From the NCBI GenBank assembly GCA_016709225.1, contig JADJEE010000002.1, positions 1,674,001 through 1,738,000 of the forward strand: a DNA stretch of 64,000 bases, given 5' to 3'. The DNA is from Deltaproteobacteria bacterium. GTDB lineage: Bacteria > Myxococcota_A > Polyangia > Nannocystales > Nannocystaceae. Below are positions 51,584 to 60,709 of this stretch, piece by piece. How positions within the stretch are numbered: the stretch's first letter is position 1; every line of letters begins with the position of its first letter. The notes under the pieces were generated by a model, which made no database searches, was not told the DNA's origin, and was given only the letters and a program-made list of their open reading frames with translations. The position numbers and the translations under genes are program-made.

Positions 51584-52444
51584 TCACAGCTCGATCTGAT
51601 CCCAGAACTCATGGCCCGGCGTGGTGCAGACCCCGAGATTGTCACCCGCACATCCGGGGTAGTCGGGGAACATCGGCAGGCAGACTTGCCCGGGCAGACA
51701 GGTGTCGGGCCCGTCGACTTCGCAGTGCGAGGTGCAACAGCTCTGCCCCAAGGGCCCGGGGTCGCAGCCCGGCACCGCCGTGACCGGCGCGCACATCGAG
51801 CCGAACTCGCAGGCGTAGTTCGAGTCGCAGCCCTCGCCCGGCGCGGCCACGGGCTCGCCTGCGATGGCACAAACGAGAAACGGCGTCGTCGATTGCACAC
51901 ACACGGCCCCGGCCTCACAGCTTGCCGGATCGAGCGGGCTGCAGCCGCAGCCGGCATCGTTGAAGCACGATCCACCGCACTGGATTTCGCCGAGCTCGAT
52001 GCAGCTGTCGTTCCAGCCGGACGCACAACAGTTGGGATCCGCCGCACACACGCACGCCTCGAGGGCAGGATCCGCAGCACATCCGGGGGGCCCCGTCACG
52101 TCGCTCACCTCACCGGTGTGCACACAACACGCGGGCTCCCCGGTGGGCATGGGGATATCGGCCGTGGTACTGCCTTCGCCGGCGCTGGTCTCCCCAGTCC
52201 CCGCGCCAGTGACCGCGCTGGTCCCGCTGGGATCGGGGGAGCCGGAGCCCGAGGTCGTCCCGCCGACATCAGGAGATCCGGACTCCGAGGCGACGTCACC
52301 GCCCGAACTCGAACCCGACACACCCGTCGACGACGTCGTCGTCGCTGCGGGCTCGTCGCCCACGTCGAGCGCTGGATCGCAGCCGGAGAGCGCGAGCGTC
52401 GCGCCCATGACGAACAGTGTGTAGCGAATGCGATTGTCGATCAT
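51584..52444 (-). CDS. Cys-rich lipoprotein
   Basis: A 286-residue lipoprotein (ATG at 52444, lipobox LALSGC). An acidic Ser/Gly/Thr linker (about 27-110) is followed by a Cys-rich domain with about 26 cysteines, many in CC or CxC pairs (ACCVH, CVCAADPNCC, GCGCSP, QSCCTSHC). It must be held by disulfides outside the cytoplasm. Similar domains occur in many Nannocystineae surface proteins without known function. It ends 240 bp upstream of arsM on the same strand. Confidence 0.75.
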   Translation of the reverse strand: MIDNRIRYTLFVMGATLALSGCDPALDVGDEPAATTTSSTGVSGSSSGGDVASESGSPDVGGTTSGSGSPDPSGTSAVTGAGTGETSAGEGSTTADIPMPTGEPACCVHTGEVSDVTGPPGCAADPALEACVCAADPNCCASGWNDSCIELGEIQCGGSCFNDAGCGCSPLDPASCEAGAVCVQSTTPFLVCAIAGEPVAAPGEGCDSNYACEFGSMCAPVTAVPGCDPGPLGQSCCTSHCEVDGPDTCLPGQVCLPMFPDYPGCAGDNLGVCTTPGHEFWDQIEL

Positions 52445-52479
52445 CGAACCGATGTATTCCGCCGAGGGGAGAAACTGTA

Positions 52480-53250
52480 TCAGCGACAGGACGCACTCAC
52501 GCGCGCCCCCAGGGGCGAATCGGAGAACTGCCGCAGGAATACGACTGCTAGCGCCCTCGCCTGTTGCCGATCGCCGTCCGCACAGGTCGCCAGCACGCGG
52601 AGCGCTGCCCATTCTTCGGCGAGAATGTCACCGTCAGCGAGGTCCGAAGGAATCGCCGCCAACGCCCCTTGCGGCTGGCCACTGGAGAGCAGTGACCACG
52701 CACGCGCAAGCTGCTCGGCCTCGGCTCCGCGCGGCGTGCGGTGATCCAGGTTTTGGCTCGCGACAGGATCGCTCGCGTCGGGCGCAGCCGCTCCCAACGC
52801 GTGGTTTCGAGGTCGCGCGCTCTGCTCGCGACGCGGCGACGAATCCCCTTCGGGGGAGGCCGTCGGCACGGCGTACGTCGCCGTTGGTGAAAACGCAGTC
52901 GGTAATGTCGCCGCATCGGAGCCGCGCTTCGATCCGTTCGTCGAAGCTGCGGCATGTGAGGCGCCGCTGCGTGCTCGATCCACGGAGAGAGCGCGCGACG
53001 GCTGATTTGCCTCGTGCGTCGCCACCCTGCGTGCCACGACCGCAGTCCCCCCGGCAACCAATACCAGCGCCGCCGCCAAGCCCAACCACCGGCCGGCCGG
53101 AACTTGCGCATGCGCATCGACTTTCGCTCGTGGGTCGGTGTCGAGTACGCGAGCGAGCACACGCGAAGACACCGCCGGCTCGAGGTCGATCTCGCGGCGG
53201 AAGGCTGCGAGCACCTGCTGCGCACGGGAGCCGTTGGATGAATCAGTCAC
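52480..53250 (-). CDS. Membrane protein with TPR-like tail, probable anti-sigma partner
   Basis: A 256-residue protein starting with GTG at 53250 that overlaps the upstream sigma gene stop (GTGA). An N-terminal cytoplasmic segment of about 50 residues is followed by one membrane helix (WLGLAAALVLVAGGTAVVA, about 54-72). A periplasmic part follows, ending in TPR-like helices (LARAWSLLSSGQPQGALAAI, QQARALAVVFLRQF). Gene position and topology fit an anti-sigma-like or sigma-associated protein, although no zinc-binding HxxxCxxC anti-sigma motif is visible. It is the last gene of the three-gene module. Confidence 0.75.
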   Translation of the reverse strand: MTDSSNGSRAQQVLAAFRREIDLEPAVSSRVLARVLDTDPRAKVDAHAQVPAGRWLGLAAALVLVAGGTAVVARRVATHEANQPSRALSVDRARSGASHAAASTNGSKRGSDAATLPTAFSPTATYAVPTASPEGDSSPRREQSARPRNHALGAAAPDASDPVASQNLDHRTPRGAEAEQLARAWSLLSSGQPQGALAAIPSDLADGDILAEEWAALRVLATCADGDRQQARALAVVFLRQFSDSPLGARVSASCR

Positions 53251-53819
53251 GGCGAGCCTCCCTCGAGATCGGTACGCACTTCGAGTTGCCGGGCGAACTG
53301 CGCTCGCATGGCGCGCATTCGAGCGTACGCTGTATTGGCGTTTACCCCCACCGCGCTCGCCGCTTCCGCGACGGTATGGCCCTCGACTTCGACGAGTATG
53401 AAGATCTGCCGGGAGTTGTCATCGAGTGTGTCGAGAAAGCGCCAGACGAACTGTGCCGCCTGTCGCTGTCGCAGCCGCACCTCTGGGTCCGCGTCGAGCA
53501 CGACGGGTGGGTCGATCCGGCTCAAGCGGGCTTCATACCGAGCGGCGCCCCGACGCCAGTTGCTCACGACGCCCCGTGTCAGGTGAAACAGCCAAGTCGA
53601 CAATGAAGCACGGCCGTCGTACTGGGACATTTTTTCGCGGGCGCGAATGAAGACGTCCTGGAGAAGATCCTCGGCCGCATGACTCGGCACTCCTGCGGCC
53701 CGAAGGCATCGCCATACGAAGGGCGACTGCCGGCGATACAGCTCGACGAACGCCGTGTCGCGCGCATCGGCCTCGCTGGATGTGCGGATCGCCGGTACGG
53801 TGCCCACGTGAGCGATCAC
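53247..53819 (-). CDS. ECF-family RNA polymerase sigma factor
   Basis: A 190-residue ECF sigma factor. Region 2: FVELYRRQSPFVWRCLRAAGV, AEDLLQDVFIRA and YDGRASLSTWLFHLTRGVVSNWRR. Region 4: LDTLDDNSRQIFILVEVEGHTVAEAASAVGVNANTAYARMRAMRAQF in overlapping pieces. The GTG start at 53819 overlaps the stop of the gene before it (GTGA, 53816-53819), and its own stop overlaps the GTG of the next, so three genes are translationally coupled. No ATG near the N-terminus fits. Myxobacteria have many such modules of a sensor/envelope gene, an ECF sigma and a membrane partner. Confidence 0.9.
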   Translation of the reverse strand: MIAHVGTVPAIRTSSEADARDTAFVELYRRQSPFVWRCLRAAGVPSHAAEDLLQDVFIRAREKMSQYDGRASLSTWLFHLTRGVVSNWRRGAARYEARLSRIDPPVVLDADPEVRLRQRQAAQFVWRFLDTLDDNSRQIFILVEVEGHTVAEAASAVGVNANTAYARMRAMRAQFARQLEVRTDLEGGSP

Positions 53820-54892
53820 GGCCTCGTCCTGTTCATAGTCCGCCGAACCGTTCCAGCTGTATGTCGCCGGGCGAGGTCGATCTCGATTCCAAGCCCAAAG
53901 GACGTGCCGAACCGCGGCACTTGCGTCACGAGACGCCCCGACGACGTTCCGATGGTGGGGTGGACGACAGCAATTGTCGGTTCGACCCGCGCAAACAACG
54001 CGACGTTCTGTGTGCCCCCGAGCCGAAGCGTCGGCGCGACGCTCACCCCGACGCTCACCCAAGGCCCGATGTCACGCCGCGTGGGGCGGAGCCCGTCGAT
54101 GCCCCGGGCCACCAGGGCGGCGCCATGCAGACCCGCACACGACGGAAAGGACCAGCGGTTGCGCCCGGCGACGTAGCAAGCGCGGGCGACCGCGCCGTAC
54201 GCATGGACGCGGACCGTGATCTCGCGAGTGCCGGCGACGGTCGACGGCAGCCAAGCTTCGAGGCCGAACTCGACGCGGAGTCGGCGCGTGGCCAAGCTGC
54301 CCAGCAGGTCGACGCGAGCGGTGAGCCTCGGCAGCCCAAGCGCCGGACCCACCGCAGCTGCTGTGCCACCATGCAGCCCTGGCTTGGTTCTACGGCGCGC
54401 CTGCAGCCGCGGCGCCGCAGCGGGCAGCGGGGTGCCGGGGCTGGCGGCGCCCCCAACCGCTGCAGGGGCGACGCGCTGACCGGGTCCAGCAACGGTACCT
54501 CGCTCGTCGACTTGCGGCACCGCGCTGACCCCCTCATAGGCTCGAGCAGACGCGCTCTCCCGCTCCCCGAGGCTGATGCCGAGGATCACCGCTGCGAGTT
54601 CGATCGCATCGGAGCATGTCTGCGCGGGGATCGTGCGCGTACGAACCCGGCCCGCGTCCGCCAGCGAAAGCGACAGGGTGAGGCGCCCGTGGTCATCGTC
54701 GACCCGCGCGGTGGCGACCAGCGCACGGTCCGTCGGCCACGGACGGCCGCGCAATGCCTCCGTGCGGTTCTTCCATACCTCGGCGCTCCCGCATCCCGGC
54801 GGCGCCGTCCATGCCAGCGTGATGCGCTCTGCGTCGACCTCATCGAATTGCGCGATGGACCACGCGAGTGCGGCCGACAACGTGGAGAGCAT
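53816..54892 (-). CDS. Exported protein of unknown function, first gene of the sigma module
   Basis: A 358-residue protein from the ATG at 54892. The N-terminus (MLSTLSAALAWSIAQ) is weakly hydrophobic and may be a signal peptide. The first half has a domain starting AERITLAWTAPPGCGSAEVWKNR, a motif common in myxobacterial proteins next to sigma or TPR genes. A Pro/Ala/Arg-rich stretch (about 150-190) is followed by a beta-rich second half (ARVDLLGSLATRRLRVEFGLEAWLPS to FGLGIEIDLARRH) that could be an outer-membrane barrel. It is coupled to the sigma gene by GTGA. It diverges from the kinase gene at 55033. Confidence 0.68.
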   Translation of the reverse strand: MLSTLSAALAWSIAQFDEVDAERITLAWTAPPGCGSAEVWKNRTEALRGRPWPTDRALVATARVDDDHGRLTLSLSLADAGRVRTRTIPAQTCSDAIELAAVILGISLGERESASARAYEGVSAVPQVDERGTVAGPGQRVAPAAVGGAASPGTPLPAAAPRLQARRRTKPGLHGGTAAAVGPALGLPRLTARVDLLGSLATRRLRVEFGLEAWLPSTVAGTREITVRVHAYGAVARACYVAGRNRWSFPSCAGLHGAALVARGIDGLRPTRRDIGPWVSVGVSVAPTLRLGGTQNVALFARVEPTIAVVHPTIGTSSGRLVTQVPRFGTSFGLGIEIDLARRHTAGTVRRTMNRTRP

Positions 54893-55032
54893 GGTGCGCG
54901 GGCTGCGATGGAGGCGTGACGTGGGGGGCCATGGCGCGCAGGCGGCGGATCCGTGAGCACCCATCGCGACGACCATCGGCGACCCTGGGGTCCATCAAGC
55001 TGAATCGGTGGTCTGCTCCGCGGTGGCCGAGC

Positions 55033-58026
55033 ATGGCGTCATCGCAGCGGCGGCCCTTGCGAGCGCCCCGCGGACGCACGAGCCCCTCGCGTTGTCTGCC
55101 CCGCATCGCGCTGGTATCGTCGGCGATCGAGGATGTCGTAACCAACTTGGCGGACGTGGGTCGTCGATCGGGTGGTGCCGGCTCGGACGCCGGGCTCGCC
55201 AATGCGGCGACGCTCGACGCCGACGCCGACGCCGACGCGAACACGGACGCCGACAACGACGCCGATGCCGACGCCGACGTCGAGTCGTGGTTGGTCCGGC
55301 TCGCCGCCGCGCCCGAGGTCCCGCTCACCCTCGTCCCGGGCGCCTCGATCGGCACCTCCTTTCGCATCGAGCGCGAGCTCGGCCGCGGCGCGATGGGGGT
55401 CGTCTTCCTCGCGCATCACCTCGTGCTCGACCGCAAGGTCGCCATCAAGATCCACCGCGCCCGATCGGCCTTCGCCGCCGATCGCCTCCTGCGCGAGGCC
55501 AGGGCCCTCGCCCGCGTCGAGCACGAGCACGTCATCACCGTCCACGAGGCCGGCGCCTGGGAGGACCAGGTCCTGATCGCCATGGAGTACGTCGACGGTT
55601 GGACCGCGAGACAGTGGGCCGAGCTCGAGCCCAGGTCCTGGCGGGAGATCGTCGCGCTGTACTGCAAGGCCGGCCGCGGCCTGCAGGCCGCCCACGAGCG
55701 CGGCCTGATCCACCGCGACTTCAAGCCCGACAACATCTTGGTCGGACGCGATGGGCGGGTGCGCGTCGCCGACTTCGGTCTCGCCCGCATCGATGTCGAC
55801 GATGCCGAGCAGCGCGCGCGCTCGGTCGATTCGATCGCGAGCTCCGAGACGTCCGCGCCGGCCGCGACCGCGGGCCTGGTCGGCTCGCCCGCCTACATGG
55901 CCCCCGAGCAGTATCGGACCGCGGCCGTCACCGCGGCCGCCGATCAGTTCGGGTTCTGCGTCTCGCTGTTCGAGGCGCTCTCCGGCACGCGCCCCTTCGA
56001 CGGCGATAGCGTCGACACGGTGGCCGCGGCGATCTGCGCAGGTCGTGCCCGCGAGCTGCCACCGCAGCACGCCCCGGCCCACATCCGCGCTGCCCTCCGC
56101 CGCGGCATGGCCGTCGACGACGCCCAGCGCTTCCCCGACATGGCTGCGCTGGTCGCCGAGCTCGAGCGCGATCCGGGCCGCACCCGACGGCGCACCGCCG
56201 CGGCGATCGGTGTCGTCGGTCTCGTCGCCCTCGGCGGCTGGCAGGCCTCGACGTGGCGTGCCGATCGAGCGGTGGACGAGTGCGGAGATCCAACCGCAGA
56301 GTTGATCGGCGTGTGGGATCCGAGCCGCCGCGAGGCGATCCAGACCGCGATGGTCGTCGACGACGACGCGACGGCTCCCGCGCGGTTCGAGGCGATCGCG
56401 ACCGCCATCGACGACTACGCCGCGCGTTGGGGCGCCGAGTGGCAGCAGGGCTGCACGCGCCCCGCCGTGCACGCGTGCCTGGTCTCGGCGCGGGGTCGCT
56501 TGAGCGCCCTGCTGCAGTTCCTCGAGCGCGCGGGGCCGCAGGCGCTGCTCTTCGCCCCGAGCGCCGTCACGCACCTGGCCGACCCCGTCCTGTGCGCGCA
56601 GGCGGTCGAGGGCGGTGGCACCGAGGCGACCGAGGCAACGAACTTCGCCGGCGCGCTCGCCGAGCTCACCCTGCGCGTCGAGGCTCGGCGCGATCCGGCC
56701 GACCTCGCCGAGCTCGAGCGCCTCGCCCGCGATGCCGAGGCCGCCCAGGAGTTCCGTGTCGCCTCGCAGGCCCTCAGCCTCGCCGGCCGACTCCTCGACG
56801 ACGCCGAGGCCGAGCCCTTGCTGCGACGCTCGGCCACCCTCGCCGTCAGCGGGGGCAATCGAGACGACATGGCGATCGCGTGGAGCCTGTCGGCGGCCAC
56901 GCTCGCCGAACTCGGGAGGCTCGACGAGGCGGCCGCGCAGCTCGAGCTCGCCCAAGGCGCGGCGCGCGACATCACCGAGCTGGCCACACGCGCCAGCGTC
57001 GCCAACAATGCGGGGATCGTGCTCGCCCGGCTACGGCGCGCGGAGGAGGCGATCGCGTCGTTCCGTGAGGCGATCGATCTGAACACCCAGGTCTACGGTC
57101 CGCAGCACGAGAGCGTCGCCGAGAGCCGCACGGCCCTGGCGATCGTGTTTCGGGACATCGGCCGCCTCGACGAGGCGAGGACCGAGGCGGAGACCGCGTT
57201 GGCGATCCTCGGCACGTCGGTCGGCGATCGGCACCCCCTGTTCGCAAACACCCAGGGCGTGCTCGGAGCCGTGTGCCTGCACGCGGGCGAGAGGGAGTGC
57301 GCCGAGCGGGCCCTGACCGCGGCGGCGGCTGTGTTCGGCGACGTCTTGGGTCGCCGCGGCGACGGGGCCTGGGCTGGTATCGAGCTTGCCGGGCTGCGTC
57401 TGCAACAGGGCCGACTCGATGATGCGATCGCACTGCTCGAACGCATGCTTGCCCAAGTGACGGCGGAGTCGAGGCCGCCGTCGAAGCGGCTCGGCGAGCT
57501 GCTCGGCAACGTCGGACTCGCCTACGCCATGCGCGGGGACGCAGCGCGCGCGCTCGAGTTCTCCGTGCGCTCGCGCGACGTCTTCGCCGCCGTGATGGGC
57601 AACGATCACCGGCTCGTCGTGAGCGCGACGACCAACGTCGGCAATCTGCAGCGCGAGCTCGGCCGCCTCGACGCATCGGCGGCGTCGCTGACTGCGGCGG
57701 TCGAGCAGGCGCGCCGCATCCTGCAGCCCACCGACCCGATGCGCCTCAACGCCGAGATCGAGCTCGGCATCACGTCGCTCGTCCAAGGGGACAGCGTCCG
57801 CGCACTGTCACTCGCGCGGGGCGTCCTCGCGATCGTGCCCGAGGACGAGCCCACCGTGCACCTGGCCGAGGCTCGATTCCTCCTCGCCCGCGCCCTCGGG
57901 CGCAGCTCGACCGAGGGCCGCGAGGCCGCGAGGCAATCGCTCGCGGTCTACCGCCGCCTCGGCGAAGGCGTCGCCGGCCAGGCCGCGCTCGTCGAGGCGT
58001 GGCTCGAGCCGGACGACCGCGAGTAA
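55033..58026 (+). CDS. Transmembrane Ser/Thr protein kinase with TPR sensor, paralogue of the 4528 kinase
   Basis: A 997-residue kinase (ATG at 55033; GTG/TTG codons near 55150 are alternatives). An N-terminal tract of alternating Asp-Ala (about residues 61-83, GACGCC repeats at 55216-55280) precedes the kinase domain (about 110-370): GRGAMG, AIKIHRA, HRDFKPDNIL near 227, ADFGLAR, MAPEQ. A membrane helix (AAIGVVGLVALGGWQAS, about 388-405) is followed by about 590 residues of TPR-like repeats (LYxxNxxGxxL, LxxxREAIxL, IGRLDEAR). The Phe in HRDFKP and the overall plan match the kinase at 4528-7338. It should sense an envelope signal and phosphorylate cytoplasmic partners. Confidence 0.9.
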   Translation: MASSQRRPLRAPRGRTSPSRCLPRIALVSSAIEDVVTNLADVGRRSGGAGSDAGLANAATLDADADADANTDADNDADADADVESWLVRLAAAPEVPLTLVPGASIGTSFRIERELGRGAMGVVFLAHHLVLDRKVAIKIHRARSAFAADRLLREARALARVEHEHVITVHEAGAWEDQVLIAMEYVDGWTARQWAELEPRSWREIVALYCKAGRGLQAAHERGLIHRDFKPDNILVGRDGRVRVADFGLARIDVDDAEQRARSVDSIASSETSAPAATAGLVGSPAYMAPEQYRTAAVTAAADQFGFCVSLFEALSGTRPFDGDSVDTVAAAICAGRARELPPQHAPAHIRAALRRGMAVDDAQRFPDMAALVAELERDPGRTRRRTAAAIGVVGLVALGGWQASTWRADRAVDECGDPTAELIGVWDPSRREAIQTAMVVDDDATAPARFEAIATAIDDYAARWGAEWQQGCTRPAVHACLVSARGRLSALLQFLERAGPQALLFAPSAVTHLADPVLCAQAVEGGGTEATEATNFAGALAELTLRVEARRDPADLAELERLARDAEAAQEFRVASQALSLAGRLLDDAEAEPLLRRSATLAVSGGNRDDMAIAWSLSAATLAELGRLDEAAAQLELAQGAARDITELATRASVANNAGIVLARLRRAEEAIASFREAIDLNTQVYGPQHESVAESRTALAIVFRDIGRLDEARTEAETALAILGTSVGDRHPLFANTQGVLGAVCLHAGERECAERALTAAAAVFGDVLGRRGDGAWAGIELAGLRLQQGRLDDAIALLERMLAQVTAESRPPSKRLGELLGNVGLAYAMRGDAARALEFSVRSRDVFAAVMGNDHRLVVSATTNVGNLQRELGRLDASAASLTAAVEQARRILQPTDPMRLNAEIELGITSLVQGDSVRALSLARGVLAIVPEDEPTVHLAEARFLLARALGRSSTEGREAARQSLAVYRRLGEGVAGQAALVEAWLEPDDRE
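55216..55280 (+). repeat. GACGCC hexamer repeats encoding an Asp-Ala tract
   Basis: Several GACGCC or variant units encode (Asp-Ala) pairs before the kinase domain. Variants (GACAAC, GATGCC) show that the tract is old and partly degenerate. Such hexamer repeats can change in number without loss of frame. Confidence 0.7.
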
Positions 58027-58034
58027 GCCCTCGG

Positions 58035-58110
58035 CGCCGGCTGGAGCGAGCTGCCGCCGGCGACGACGTGTCGACGACGACGGCAGGCTCGCGCTCGTCG
58101 TCGGTGGGGC
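58035..58110 (+). pseudogene. Second small fragment of the 44503-45387 gene family
   Basis: The stretch GGCTGGAGCGAGCTGCCG (and, after a gap, GTGTCGACGACGACGGCA with CTCGCGCTCGTCG) matches 45100-45186 of the gene at 44503, with about 25 nt missing between the two blocks. It lies directly after the kinase stop in the 84-bp gap to the convergent lipoprotein gene. The matched part is within the 252-bp block missing from the relic at 46985-47200. No reading frame is kept. Confidence 0.6.
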
Positions 58111-60579
58111 TCACTGCGCGAGCTGGACCAGCGCGTCGACGTCGAACTGCCCGCCGTCGATGCGCGCGGTCTTCGGGCCGCGCGCGTAGCCGCCGACGTG
58201 GGTCGGATACATCGCGGCGCGGTAGGGTTCGCGCCAGCCGAACGCGGTGTCCTCGAGGAAGTGATCGACCGCGAGCCGGAGATCGAGATGATCGCCGGGG
58301 GCAATCGCCGCGAGGCCGTACGCAACGGTCTGCTCGGGATGGGGTCCGAGGTCGTCGGCGTCGGCCAGCAGCGCGTCGAACAGCGCCTGCACGCGCTCGC
58401 TGCGGGCCTGCGCGAGCGAGCGCGCGGTGGCGTCGGCGTACAGCGGACGCTTGGCGGCATCGATCGGGAAGCGGATCTCGAGCGCGCTCGGGCCCAGCGT
58501 GCCGACGCCGACGATGTTCGCCCCCTCGGCGGCGAGCAAGCGTTGGTAGTCGGCCGCGAAGGCGTCGTAGTGCTGCGCGATGAGATCGAGTTCCTTGCCG
58601 GCGTCGCTCGCCACGCCCAGGCGCTCGCCCATGAGGTCGGCCGGATCGGTGTCGCGATCGACCTCGCTGGCGCCGAGGATGTCACCGAGCGCCTGCTTCA
58701 GATCGAAGCCGGTGCGCTGCGTCGCGAGCTGCGCGAGCGCGCCGTCGTCGAGCCGGAAGTCCATGAAGATGGAGGTGCCAGGCCCGACGAAGCCGTTCTC
58801 CTGGATCTCGAAGGTGCCCTGCACCAACAGCTTGTGGGTCGCCGCGGTCACCAACAGCTCGCGGGTGTCGCCCGGCAGGTTCGCGATGGTCGGCGTGAAC
58901 GCGGCCATCGCCGCGTCGCGCATGCCGGCGAGCTCGGCGTTGGTCGCCGCCTCCACCACGCAGGTGTCGTGCACCTTGGCGCCGGGGCACAGCGACTGCG
59001 CGAAGCGCTCGAGCGCGTTCGCCGGGGCGTCGATCGCCGCGTAGGCCTTCTCGCCGCCGAGTGCGAGGATCAGTGCGTCGAGATGATCGACCAGCTTGTC
59101 GCGCTCCATGCCCTTGTCGGCCTCGCGCAGCTGAACGATCAAGTTGGTCTCGCCGACCGGTGGCGCCTTCGACTCGGGTGCGAAGGTGAGACCCGCCAGG
59201 CCCACGCGCGTGTAGCCGTGGGAGCTGACGAAGATGCCGCCCTCTTCGTGGAGCGAGTCGAACAGCAGCGAGCGCACACCACCGGGCGTCTGCGCGACCA
59301 CCTCACCCTTGCTGGTGATGGTCGTGCGGTAGAACGAGAGCCCCAGCAGGTCGATGCCGGCCTCGGAGGTCGAGGCCACGCCCGAGCGCAGCAGGTCGAA
59401 GTCCTGCTCGACCCCGGCGGCCCCACGGTTCGCCAGCGCCTGCGCCAGTCGGACGTCGCCGACCAACGCCTGGGCCAGCGCAGCCTCGAGCTCGGCGGGG
59501 TTCGCCTGCGCGAGGTCGAAGCGGAAGCGTGCCACGCTCGCGCGGGTGGTCGAGGTGCTGCTACCGGCGTGGGCGGAGACGAGGTTGACCTTGTCGTCGA
59601 GCTGCTTGGTCAGGGCCTTGCCGACCAGCTGCGCGAGGTCGACGTTGATGGCACCGATATCGACGTTGACGGTCGGCAGGCCTTGCACGCCCCAACCGTC
59701 TTCGATGGCCACGCGCGCCGAGCGGACCTTGGCCTGCTGCACGCCGACGTCGAGCACGATCTCGCTGCCGCCCATGCGCACCAGCTGGATGTCGAGCACG
59801 CCCTCGACGTACGCGACCAGGCCTGCGGTCAGCACCAGCTTGTAGCTGAGCACCGACAGCGGCTCGGCGATGACCAACGGCGTGCCGACCGAGAGGTTGG
59901 CACCCAGCCGCCCCTTGCCGCGCAGGGCCACGACCTCGCCGGGCTTCATCTGGCCCAGCTCGGCGACGCTACGTGGCACCACGAAGCCGCGCAGCACCTT
60001 GGCCGACGCGAGTGGATCGGCCGGCGCAGTCGCGTGGGCCTGGATCAGCCGGCCCTCGATGGTGGCGCCTGCATCGAAGCCGACCGGCAGCAACAGCTGG
60101 CGGTTGCCGACGTCGAGGCCTTTCACCGGCACCTGCCACTGCTTGCCGAACGACGCATCGAGCTTCAGCGACAGCTCCGCGTAGAGCTTGTCGGCACCGG
60201 CGGCGAGATGGGCGCGACGCAGCTCGTTGACCTCGGTGGTCAGCTCGCGCTCGCCGTACAGCGTCGCGAGGCCGCTGACCAGCGAGTCGAGCGCGGCGGC
60301 GTCGTGCAGCACCGGCTCGGCGAGCTTCACGTCGACCCACTTCGAGCTCGACAGCAGATCGTTCAAGCGACCGATCACCAGCGGCACGCCGGCACCGAGC
60401 AGATCATCGAGCGAGAGCTCGCGGGGATCCTTCACGAGCGACTTGATGCTGGAGAAGCCGTCGCACTTGCCGTCGCAGGTGACATCGAGCTCGTCGAAGG
60501 CGAGCTCGCCGTCTTCGTGGCACGCGGATGCGGTCAAGGCGCAGAGGGCAAGGGCGAGGGTGGCGCGGTGCTTGGACAC
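58111..60579 (-). CDS. Large lipoprotein of unknown function
   Basis: An 822-residue lipoprotein with lipobox LTASAC (Cys about 20). Soon after comes a CDGKCDGFSS motif seen at the start of many myxobacterial lipoproteins. The long remainder has beta-rich segments (PLVIAEPLSVLSYKLVLTAGLVAYVEGVLDIQLV in parts) and helical ones, with only a few cysteines. I do not recognise a family. The C-terminal region (about 690-822: ALEIRFPIDAAKRPLYADATARSLAQ and RIDGGQFDVDALVQ) looks like a separate domain. It probably sits at the outer membrane. It is the last gene of a minus-strand pair with the kinase upstream (130 bp apart). Confidence 0.75.
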   Translation of the reverse strand: MSKHRATLALALCALTASACHEDGELAFDELDVTCDGKCDGFSSIKSLVKDPRELSLDDLLGAGVPLVIGRLNDLLSSSKWVDVKLAEPVLHDAAALDSLVSGLATLYGERELTTEVNELRRAHLAAGADKLYAELSLKLDASFGKQWQVPVKGLDVGNRQLLLPVGFDAGATIEGRLIQAHATAPADPLASAKVLRGFVVPRSVAELGQMKPGEVVALRGKGRLGANLSVGTPLVIAEPLSVLSYKLVLTAGLVAYVEGVLDIQLVRMGGSEIVLDVGVQQAKVRSARVAIEDGWGVQGLPTVNVDIGAINVDLAQLVGKALTKQLDDKVNLVSAHAGSSTSTTRASVARFRFDLAQANPAELEAALAQALVGDVRLAQALANRGAAGVEQDFDLLRSGVASTSEAGIDLLGLSFYRTTITSKGEVVAQTPGGVRSLLFDSLHEEGGIFVSSHGYTRVGLAGLTFAPESKAPPVGETNLIVQLREADKGMERDKLVDHLDALILALGGEKAYAAIDAPANALERFAQSLCPGAKVHDTCVVEAATNAELAGMRDAAMAAFTPTIANLPGDTRELLVTAATHKLLVQGTFEIQENGFVGPGTSIFMDFRLDDGALAQLATQRTGFDLKQALGDILGASEVDRDTDPADLMGERLGVASDAGKELDLIAQHYDAFAADYQRLLAAEGANIVGVGTLGPSALEIRFPIDAAKRPLYADATARSLAQARSERVQALFDALLADADDLGPHPEQTVAYGLAAIAPGDHLDLRLAVDHFLEDTAFGWREPYRAAMYPTHVGGYARGPKTARIDGGQFDVDALVQLAQ

Positions 60580-60709
60580 TTCGGGAGGGCCTTCGGCGTG
60601 AAGTGACCACGATGGGGCCAGTGGTTCACCGATGCGCGATCATCGAGGCCGCAAAGCCGTGATCGGCCCCGGGGGTTTGGCACCCCACGCGCGTCGCTGC
60701 CGCTGGCCC

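Noticed and set aside
58198..60606. Long plus-strand frame opposite the large lipoprotein
   Set aside because: It lacks a signal peptide or motifs and mirrors the codon pattern of the minus-strand gene, which has a lipobox and a good start.
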